Source: Clytia hemisphaerica (taxonomy: Eukaryota; Cnidaria; Hydrozoa; Leptothecata; Clytiidae). From it: a DNA stretch of 64,000 nucleotides. Below the pieces are notes generated by a model. It made no database searches, was not told where the DNA came from, and saw only the letters and a list, made by a program, of their open reading frames with translations. The position numbers were made by a program, and so were the translations under genes. The DNA is taken from positions 1,434,080 through 1,498,079 of the forward strand of contig CACVBU010000910.1 of the NCBI GenBank assembly GCA_902728285.1, in the 5' to 3' direction. Below, piece after piece: positions 56,007 through 64,000 of this stretch (position 1 is the first letter of the stretch; each line of letters opens with the position of its first letter).

Positions 56007-57111
56007 CAACATCCCATCTAACACCACCTTATTAACTAGATAAACTGTCTAAATCAACTATTTAACTAGTCACTGAACCAGCCCAACCAGCAGGGCACTG
56101 TCTAACTAACCAGCTAGTCTATGTAACTAATCTGTCAAACTAATCCCTAGCCACCCAGTCTTTCCCACCTAATAGACGCGTCACCTATTCTCTTCAGGAC
56201 AATGCTTCCAGTATTATTAGGCCCTGGGAATCAAACTTCCACATGCAAGGTTAAATCTAGGAGATTATACCGCTACTCCAAGCAGTTCTAGAAAGCTTTG
56301 GCTTCCCTGCTTGGGATTTACCCATTCCTCCTTTGCGAGGTGGCATGTTCCCAAAACAACAACAAAAAAATCAACCAAAATTAAAAAACTTCGGTGACCT
56401 CCCTGTGAACCTGCCAACCTGTAACCATCGTTTTTAAGACTATCTAAGATAAAACAATCAACAGATTGTGTCCAATTTACACCGAGAAATATATAGCAAC
56501 GATTGTCGTTATAATAAAGCGAAGATTAAACACTTCTGATTGTAAGAAACTGCGTAACGAATATTAACAAAATTATTAGAAAATAAGTTCTGATCGAGCA
56601 GTTGCTTAGAAATAAAATCTTTTGTCAATCTGGCCCCATTTTAGAAAGTAGTCTCGGAATCTATTCATTTTAAGTCCACCTCTTTTTATTTTTATTGAAG
56701 AAAGTTTTGAGGAAAAACTTGATCTACGACGCGCCATAAATATAGAGACAAACTCAATGTCGAATACAGCACAGCAATTAACTATGTGCTACCCTAGAAA
56801 AAAAACAGGTCAATCACAAGTAAACCTAGAGAAAAGATCTAGAGAAAGCGAATACCCGATTAAGATTCATTCGGCCAAGTCATCTCCTGGGATGAAAGAA
56901 CTTAAGATATTTTTCCCTGAGAAGATTTCGATTAAAATTTGTAACTTGCTCTCTGGGATGTATCAAGGTTGAATAGTCTCGCCTCCCAAAAGCCAAATGT
57001 AAGTTGTTTGTGTTTATACCATCACCTTGAAGGATACTTAGAAAGTGTCAATAAAAGATGAAACATACCCGGGTAAAGTTGTCTTTGATTTGATGACTTG
57101 CCACTCCTAGA
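56007..57111. other. Mostly non-coding; one doubtful small ORF
   Basis: The 71-codon frame at 56757-56972 (+) has a TATA-like ATAAATATA just upstream and AATAAA at about 57049 downstream, but no recognised domain and no supporting splice sites. I cannot call it a gene. For the minus-strand gene, TTTATTTTTATT near 56686 would supply AATAAA-type polyadenylation signals. Confidence 0.3.
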
Positions 57112-57206
57112 CTATTCTTTCCACTTTTTGTTGCTCTTCGTTCTCTCACCACAAATAAACTCCATGCAAATGCCCACCAATGACAAAGCACCACGAATCA
57201 AAGCAT
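57112..57206 (-). CDS. Candidate terminal exon encoding a hydrophobic segment
   Basis: On the minus strand a strong acceptor (polypyrimidine then CACAG, ending at 57207) precedes a 95-nt frame that reads ALIRGALSLVGICMEFICG followed by a basic tail and a stop (57112-57114). The ~19-residue hydrophobic stretch could be a tail-anchor membrane segment. It needs a phase-1 donor upstream. A compatible one exists inside the Glu-rich exon at 57528 (TGTG/GTGAAG), which would give a 326-aa isoform of the neighbouring gene with a membrane tail in place of the acidic end. A GTGAGA donor within this exon could also make it internal. It may belong to another gene. Confidence 0.4.
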
Positions 57207-57453
57207 CTGTGAAAAAAATACAAATCTTAGAAAATTAGGTAATATGTTTTCAACGCAAGGGAATTTAGTTTATAAAGAAACAAATGCATTCTTGAAAATG
57301 AAAATATAGTTTTGTTTAAGAACATTCTTTCGCGTCCCACCGTTTTACCTTGAAAAGACTGGTACTAATGTTATAGTGTCCCTTTGAAACGTCATTTTCT
57401 GAGCTCAACACGGAAAGTTAGAACAACAAAAGGACTCACAAGAATATCACTTA

Positions 57454-57923
57454 TCACCAATCATCGTCTTCTTCCTCGTCCGTCATGTCTTGGCTGCCTA
57501 AACTTTTGTAACGCCCGTCCTCTTCACCACAGCTGTCTTCAGTCCCACTACTTCCACTTTCTTCAAGAATCTCATCTTTACTTCCACTATCATGCAAAAT
57601 TGGTTCTTCGTTATCTTTGAGTTCATTATGTTGCTCCGTTCCCATGGTTTCTCCTTTCTCTTCCAATCCAGTTTCTCGTATCTCCTCAAGTAAAGTTGCT
57701 TCCTCATACTCAATGCGCAAAGTTTCTCCAACCTCTTCCAGCCCTATTCTTTCAATTTCCTTCGCCGATGTTTCTCTATACTCAATTCTATTGGTTTCTC
57801 CATACTCGATCCGCTCAGTTTCTCCAATCTCTTTTTGTCCAGTTTCTTTGCTCACTTCCGATAAAGTTTCTTCATCATCGTCTCTTTGTTCTGTTTGTTC
57901 CTTCTCATTCTCATTTATCTTAG
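57454..57923 (-). CDS. Glu-rich last exon of the coiled-coil/TPR gene
   Basis: The acceptor TTTTTATTACAG ends at 57924; the first two bases (CT) complete an Ala codon with the G left by the 61509 donor. About 156 codons, with a strong excess of Glu and a near absence of hydrophobic runs. Imperfect 8-11-residue repeats: GETERIEYGET, NRIEYRET, GETLRIEYEE. Probably disordered or an extended charged helix. Confidence 0.6.
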
Positions 57924-60900
57924 CTGTAATAAAAATCAAAAGAAAGGTTTTCATACACTACTTAACGATGGAAATTTAATTGTAGGTTAAAAAGGAAATG
58001 TAAACAGTCAAGAATCATTTCAAATTTGACCCAGTTGGATATGACGTTCAAGTTATGTTAAAAAAGTATTAGTCTAAATTCGATACCAAGAAGAAAAAAT
58101 TCATTTTTGATTGAAGTGTGCTCAATTTTTTAATATCGGATTTATTGATGCAAAAGTACATGCTAAGTTTGAATTGTTTCAATAAAATAAGCTCATTAAT
58201 TTTTTGCGTCATCTTTGTAAACTCGAGGCAAACAATGATTTTTCTTCTGTATGACCTAACTCGAAGGAAATAGTATCTTAAACCAAAGCCAGTGCTCAAT
58301 CATAATTTAAGGACCATTGTCTGGGAGTTTCTAAACTTCGACCAGAAATGGCGACCACGACCGGCAACCAGATAAATTTGGGTTATCGAGTTTATCTGCT
58401 CTCTTCACCGTAGAGAACGTCTAAATCAAGTCCTCAGAATACTAAAAAGTGAGCAGTCATTTTCTTGACAAAGTGACACTATTTGACAAAAATATTGACA
58501 GGGTCAAGTATGATGATTATGTCTGTAAGCTTTGCTACATCAAATATATTAATTATGCTGAATGAGATGCCTTTAGTATGTATAGATAGAACTTGTCAGT
58601 AGGTAAAAAATGGGAAGGCCAGTTTTAGAGATACGAATCTAATCAATTATTCTATTGTCTTTATGCTGACAAAATGACTGATTTCGACAGAAATAACAAT
58701 CTGATGATGAACTACAAAGCTTCTCAAACCAATTTCAAAAAAATTTGTGTCGCTAATTATTGTGATGCTGATAATACAAAAGGTTAGAAATTGACACCGT
58801 AATCAGGCTCCAAGAGCGTTGAAATGGTTGTTTTACGCATTGGGCATGTGGCTCTATATAGATCAGTAAATGAGACAGGGGTGAGCTTAATCTTCAATAT
58901 GATATATTCAAATGAGAGACACTCTACGTTGGAGAAAGGGAAAAAACTCGATTAGCCAATTTTTTCTGGTTGCTGGTCGTGGTCGCCGGTTGTGTTCGCC
59001 ATTTCTGGTCGATGTTTAGTAACTCCCCCGTTGTCCCCTTAAACATTTTTCGATTCTTTATGTAATTTTGAAAACAAAAATATAAATTATATTATAACTT
59101 AATTTATAACTTTTGAGATATTGTCATTTATTCACTCTTCACTATTCTCTGTCCTTCTGGAAAAACTGATTTCAAAAGGTACTGGCCGTTCGTTAGTGTT
59201 TGTTAGTAACCGTTACATCAAAAAAATTGTTTTTAAAAGGATCTTGACAAATGAATTGAATGGGTCTGGGTCGGTTCAAGTGTTGAAATAGACTGATAAA
59301 AATTATTACCGGTCATTTACCAGCCGTTAAAGCACCATTCCAATTATCAGGTACTTTAAATTGCTAGGAAAATCATAAATGGTAAATGCTTGATATTACC
59401 ATACTGCGATTCATAAGAAAACATCAATGTCGAGGTAAATCTAGCCCTAAATTAATTCATCCAGTCTAGAACCAAAAATCTGAGGAAAAGTTCGGTAAAA
59501 GTAAATTAAAATGGTTTGGATAATATTTTCAACCCTTTCGAGGCTTCTGTTTCAAAATTAATGTGTTTATAATGACTAAAACATGCTCTTAATCACATGT
59601 GAAGGCTATTGCGATTGCGAATTTTAAAACGAAAATTTGATATGTCAATTTTCAACGTTTTCGAGCACTTTCTGAAAGTAACTTTTTTATTGAATTAAGT
59701 ATAACTTTTAGCCGAATATAATAAATGACCAATCAAAATTTAAGTCTATCTTTGTTCTTTCAAATGAAAAAACAAAATTGTTCTTTTAAAAATTGACTTT
59801 AAAGAGAGAAACTTTTTTGTGGCGCACCCGGTATATATCTTTACAGGTCAAAACAAAAATAGAAATGCAACGAGATTAAGAAAAAGGTTTTGATGAAATA
59901 TATTGAATAGAAACACATCTCTTACACGAAGGAGCCTTCGTTGATACTTTTTGGGATGTTTTAAAGCACATAATTATAGATAGGTTTGCTATATCAAGAT
60001 CAAAACATTCTATTATAAAATCTCTGCGAAAAGCTTTGCTATTTTTTTGTTTACAAAAAATTCTTTTTTGAATTGAACCATCCGTACGGAGATTGACATG
60101 TGTGTGACAACAATAAATTCATAAAAGATGTGCACATAGGTGGCGGGGGAGGGCATTTCGGACCCACACCGGAGCATTGGTCCCCACCACTTGGGATGGG
60201 AGTTCGAATCGGTTCCGTGTCAAAATTGTTCACCAAGTTTTTATGTTTTTTTAGGGTGTAGAGTTCGAAAAAAGTTGTCCGAAGTTTTGAAAAAATGGTG
60301 AAAAGGACCTACGAAGCACCCGTACTGAACCCCCCTAGCGCCGGAGAGGGAAGATCTCATGACTAAAGATTTTCTGGAGACGTTAGGCATATCAAGAGAA
60401 GAAAGCGTGCTAAATTTCATTATCTCACCATCACTGGTGTTGGCCGGTAATGGGCCGAGAAAGGAACGGTACAACTGCCGGGCCTTCAAGCGTTTTCAGG
60501 CAAACAATGATTTTCGAGTGCTGGTATCTGGCAATTAACGCAGGCGATAAATACCTATGTTTTTTCAGTTTGCTTACAGAGTTAAATCTCTTGTGGTTAC
60601 ACTTTTTTCTAATGAAAGAAGGAAAAGCCTTTTTAATTTAGCCCTGTTTCCCATTTTGTCTTTACAGAGGCCATAAGGGTCTGGGCATCTTTTCTAAACA
60701 ACAACTTTTGATCTTTCATTTTGCTTAAAGGATATCATTGCGCAAAATGAGTGACTTTCATCTATCTTAAGGAAAGAAATTTTGGCAGGAATTTAATTTG
60801 GCAAATGGCTTAAAAATCAAATTTGACAGGAACTTGAAAGCCTATTAAACAAGAAAAAACCCGTTTTAGGCATGAAATAGTACTTTAGGTGTACAAACTT

Positions 60901-63366
60901 TCGCGAGCCGAAACTTTCGCGATTTTAATGTTTTTGAAAATTCTTAACAGGGTAATTCGCAAAAGTTTATGCTCGCGAAAAATTCTTAAAATTTTTGAAA
61001 ATCTATAAAAATTTGAAATCGTAATAAATACAACATTTTCAACATATTTTTAGCCTTCAACACCTTTTTAAAGTTAAAGAATAACCGTTTATATCGCATT
61101 CAAGGAGAACATTTATCATTTTGTGGCTAATTTTCTTTTAAAAATTCTCATTTTTATCCAAAGATTCGCGAAAGTTAATGCTCGAGAAAAATTCTTTTTC
61201 CTCAAATTCGCGAAAGTAAATGTCGTAAATTTCCTAAAGTGAGCATTTTAGGGAATGAATACAAAAATATAAATATGGCAGGAGTTTCACTGGGCAATTG
61301 GTTGGAAAATTAAATTTGGCGGGAACTTAATTTGGCGGAATTTGCCTAAATCCGCCAAATCTACCAAATTTTCTTTCCACCAAAATTTCTTCCCTTAAGG
61401 TATGTGGCTATGAACTATGTGACCTTCTTGTCGCTTCATTTTACCCCCAAACATCATCTTTACTGAAAATGGAAATATTTCAAACATAATATATAATAAT
61501 TTAAATACCTATTCTCAATTCGAGTAAGTCTAGCCTTTTGTTAAGAATCGGATCGTCTGGATTTTGAAACATGCCTTGTTCAAACACTAACTTTGCACCA
61601 TCAAGATTCTTCTTCATTTCGAAAACATCCCCCTGTCTTGTTAGTATTTGACAACCCTGTAAAAAGTAAAAAACTCCATTTGTTATCATAGTTAACTTAT
61701 TTTCCATAGCTCCAACAAAGAGGCGGGCGTGCTAGGGAAGAAATGATTTCAACGCAAGGGCTTAATCTAGTATAAACCAGGCTCTACGAATACAGTACGA
61801 ATCGACAACATTTTATATAACCCAAATTCACCTTTCAAAAAAAGAAGAACATTCCGGAAGCGGAAGTGCCGATACAAGTTCAAGCATAAAACAACGAGTA
61901 CTAATATATATACAAATATTCTGGATGTGCATTATTGTCTTACCAATTTTTTCATCAATTCCTCATTTCGGTTTTTGAGATTGTGTAGCTCCGTCGCGTG
62001 TTTGATAGAAGCTTCTTTCAATTGCTAAGAAAAAGTGAGACGCATCCACGAGTTTGCATTTTTAAGCATAATCTAGGCTAACATTTGGTAAAAATATGCT
62101 AAACCCAACCTTGACGCTATGGAAAATGTATTTCCTGAATTTGGCTTTTTTTCGCTGGGATTTAACAGATTTTTGGAATTTCCCTTAAAACATCTTTAGC
62201 CTTTTCAATCTTTAGATCTAAGCATCTCCGGGCCAGTTTTGGACTTTCGTATGCTTATAAAAACGACATGTACAAAAACTTGCTTTATCCAAGAAAAAAT
62301 TTAAATCTAAAATATTATACTAACCTTGTCTTTCTCGAGGGCTATTTCAACTGAAACTTTGGTCACCTAGGAAAAAAAACAAAAAAAACATAAAACTTAT
62401 TTTTTCTCTATGGACGGTATAATGGTACGTTTTATTCCTTTTAAATTAAAACAGAGTCAATTTTCATCAAATGTCGCGAGGGCAAATAGAGGTTACTCCC
62501 TTAAGTTACTCTTTAGTGGGGGGGGGTACGAGGGTCCTGGACACCGAAATCTTTTCACAAAATCACCGCAAGACGGACACATTTTGCTTTTTATCAGTTT
62601 CTTTTTTCAAAAATTTTAATATGAGATAGGATACGAGGGATTTCTGAGAAGTAACCCTTGATTCAGCACCGTTTCTCCGACGTTTTAAGCAAGATTATCA
62701 TATCAGCGATTTAAAAATTTAACATTTTCCGTCACCGGAAAGCATTTCAAACACCGACACATTTTTTGTTGATAACCGAATTACCGACGCGAAAAAGGTC
62801 AGTAGCGACACACCGACAAACTGATACGCCCCACTCTTTAGATAACACTCCTTTGCACAAGCACACAGGAACATCTTCACAACATGGCATAAAACATGCA
62901 GAATTCTACGAAACTTCATCATACCTTATTTTCGAGTTCTTCTATTTGTAACTTTAATTGTGCATTGTTCGATAGGCTGTCAGAATAAACAAACATAAAT
63001 CTGCATTATATTGAGTTGATGGTTTAACTTGATAATACGCTTACTAACAATTTGCTTTTACATTTTAACATGAAAATAAAAAATAGGTATGGAATCAATG
63101 ATATACCTGAGAGCCAGCTCTTTTCTCAATTTATCATTTTCTACTTGTAGTTTACAACCAACCAAAGGTAAGGGTTTTTTCGTGAAAACATAATCCGTAA
63201 GACCAGGGAACCGTTCTAAAAAATGTAAAAAAATAGTTTCCTTTTCTCTGTTAATAGTTTGACTGTATGTCATGGTACTTTAAAACGATGTAGGATGAGG
63301 GATACTACCTGATAGATCAGTGTTAATTTGTTCATAATTTTGAGCAGAGAACTCAAGTTTGTTCAT
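57454..63366 (-). CDS. Coiled-coil / TPR / Glu-rich protein, seven-exon model, 319 aa
   Basis: Minus-strand exons in order: 63309-63366, 63107-63215, 62925-62976, 62325-62366, 61944-62024, 61509-61656, 57454-57923. All introns are GT-AG and every phase fits, giving 960 nt with one stop. Residues ~35-114 form a Leu/Glu/Lys coiled coil (NNAQLKLQIEELENK). Residues 116-149 are a textbook TPR unit: Gly at position 8, Phe 11, Ala 20, Phe 24, Gly 27 and Pro 32 (GDVFEMKKNLDGAKLVFEQG...NP). From 164 on the chain is very Glu-rich with imperfect GETxRIEY repeats and ends EEEDDDW. A single TPR beside a coiled coil suggests a protein-binding scaffold; I do not recognise the orthologue. The first visible ATG lies three bases from a MITE, so the true 5' end may be lost or upstream. 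The last intron is 3.6 kb. Confidence 0.6.
58311..59038. mobile_element. 728-bp piggyBac-like MITE with TTAA duplication
   Basis: Flanked by TTAA (58307-58310 and 59039-59042). The terminal repeats are inverse over about 55 bp: GGGAGTTTCTAAACTTCGAC, CAGAAATGGCGACCACGACC, matched inversely at 58950-59030. No transposase. It lies in the 3.6-kb intron of the coiled-coil/TPR gene. Confidence 0.75.
59043..60766. other. Intron sequence with small transposon-like fragments
   Basis: At about 59828 a GCACCCGGTATATA word resembles the right end of TA-duplication mariner-like MITEs. At about 60180-60205 GGGAGTTCGAATCGGTTCC resembles a pol III B box, as in some SINEs, but no A box was found. The 82-codon minus frame at 60241-60489 has no recognised domain. 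No gene otherwise. Confidence 0.35.
60771..61394. mobile_element. 624-bp TTAA-type MITE (GGAAGAAATTT family)
   Basis: Flanked by TTAA (60767-60770 and 61395-61398). Left end GGAAAGAAATTTTGGCAGG, right end inverse CCAAAATTTCTTCCC. The interior repeats TTTCGCGA words (60900-61230). Related pieces lie at 3755-3858, 50091-50340 and perhaps the window end. It lies in the last intron of the coiled-coil/TPR gene. Confidence 0.75.
62517..62833. mobile_element. 317-bp insertion with 8-bp duplication in an intron
   Basis: CTCTTTAG flanks both sides (62509-62516 and 62834-62841). The ends are TGGGG... and ...CCCCA with little further symmetry. The interior repeats CACCGAC/ACCGACGC words. It lies between exons 3 and 4 of the coiled-coil/TPR gene. 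Probably hAT-type by duplication length. Confidence 0.7.
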
Positions 63367-63369
63367 ATA

Positions 63370-63811
63370 GGCCGTGGCCAGTGGATCACTAAAGTTTCAA
63401 ATATAAAGAAAAAATTCAAAATGTCCGTGACCAACTTTTTGATATGTTTCCTAGTCAATTTGAGGGTGCTGATTTGGAATTTAAATGTTACCAAGCTTGA
63501 AAACCCGCAGTTTTTGAGTAATTTGCGATTTTCTGCGTTCTCAGGCAAAATTGTAAGCCTAAAAATTCAAGATTTTTGGGGGGTCTTCAAAATCAAAAAA
63601 GACCTATACCAAGTGATAAAGCTCTTCAAACTGAGCAAAAAAATGTATTACATCAAAGTCTCAACTTTTCTTGATCAAAAGTTATGGGCGTTTTTGTTGT
63701 CAAAAAGTGTTAAAATTTTGCATGAATTATGCATATTGTGGGGAAATTCCCTGTTTTCAATCATTTTTTGATTGAAAAAATTGAAACGTTTTTGGGTCAC
63801 TGGCCACGGCC
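63370..63811. mobile_element. 442-bp TA-duplication MITE at the 5' edge of the coiled-coil/TPR gene
   Basis: Left end GGCCGTGGCCAGTGGATCAC, right end inverse GGGTCACTGGCCACGGCC, flanked by TA (63368-63369 and 63812-63813). The 147-codon + strand frame across it is repeat sequence without a known domain. It ends three bases from the first visible ATG (63366-63364) of the minus-strand gene and may carry or disrupt its 5' end. Confidence 0.75.
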
Positions 63812-63813
63812 TA

Positions 63814-64000
63814 ATATTATTTCTATTTGTAGTATTTGTTCATATTATTTCTATTTGTAGTAGGGGGGGATTTGTTCGATTTGTTCGACCTAACTCAAGA
63901 TCTTAAAAATAGTGTTTTCACCCAGAAGCAGCTACTTTAATGGGATAAACTTTCACGGGGATTAATTTTCGCGGATTTTGCGGATTTGGGTGTCATCCGC
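63814..64000. other. Short duplication and a transposon end at the window edge
   Basis: TATTATTTCTATTTGTAGTA occurs twice (63815 and 63845) with TTTGTTCATATT between, which echoes the sequence at the first exon (TTTGTTCATAT, 63358-63368). From about 63945 a TTTCACGGGGATTAATTTTC word resembles the TTTCGCGA-containing MITE family and runs off the window. Confidence 0.4.

Noticed and set aside
57617-57979. 120-codon + ORF rich in Ser/Pro
   Set aside because: Complement of the Glu-rich exon; GAA/GAG-rich codons read backwards give Ser/Phe/Leu.
63328-63771. 147-codon + ORF at the window end
   Set aside because: Spans the TA-duplication MITE with terminal inverted repeats and ends within it; composition is AT-driven and no domain is visible.
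1-64000. tRNA, rRNA or other structured RNA genes
   Set aside because: I looked for B-box words and tRNA-like arms; only isolated B-box-like words near 14560 and 60190 were found, without a complete tRNA fold.

Overview
The window looks like AT-rich metazoan nuclear DNA, most likely from a cnidarian and probably a hydrozoan. The main evidence is a complete three-exon GFP-like fluorescent-protein gene on the + strand (9591-11236). The abundance of DIRS-type tyrosine-recombinase retroelements fits but does not prove this. There are no bacterial features, and I found no rRNA or tRNA gene. The species assignment is inference.

Layout. 1-3859: AT-rich flank with a possible 2.8-kb element bounded by a perfect 31-bp inverted repeat, a MITE, and foldback repeats. 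3860-43380: one large satellite array (about 17 kb of ~180-240-bp monomers sharing a CACTGAAGTGATTAACAT-like box) swollen by about 22 kb of insertions. Several insertions break a monomer that resumes in phase on the other side. They include a 5.9-kb block with the GFP-like gene (6619-12509), a fairly intact DIRS-like element (14443-18482), a decayed nest (20602-28338: DIRS-like element containing a MITE, a non-LTR retrotransposon and a Mutator-like MITE), and foldback or mariner-like MITEs. 43381-57100: mostly non-coding, with a decayed Ty1/copia element (47700-50530), minisatellites and MITEs. 57112-63366: a minus-strand, seven-exon gene model encoding a coiled-coil/TPR/Glu-rich protein of 319 aa. 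All its splice phases fit. Its introns carry three MITEs, and a fourth lies against its first visible ATG.

How the parts relate. The only host genes I can support are the fluorescent-protein gene and the coiled-coil/TPR gene; nothing links them functionally. In the first DIRS-like element, RT, RNase H/methyltransferase-like and tyrosine-recombinase regions lie in order. Just before the recombinase there are five regularly spaced 28-bp palindromic repeats whose arms co-vary; this is the most unusual signal in the window. The satellite is also unusual because many monomers carry an AG/GTAAGT pair bounding a ~54-nt exon-like cassette. A 500-bp stretch near 30.6-31.1 kb shows indel noise suggestive of assembly error.
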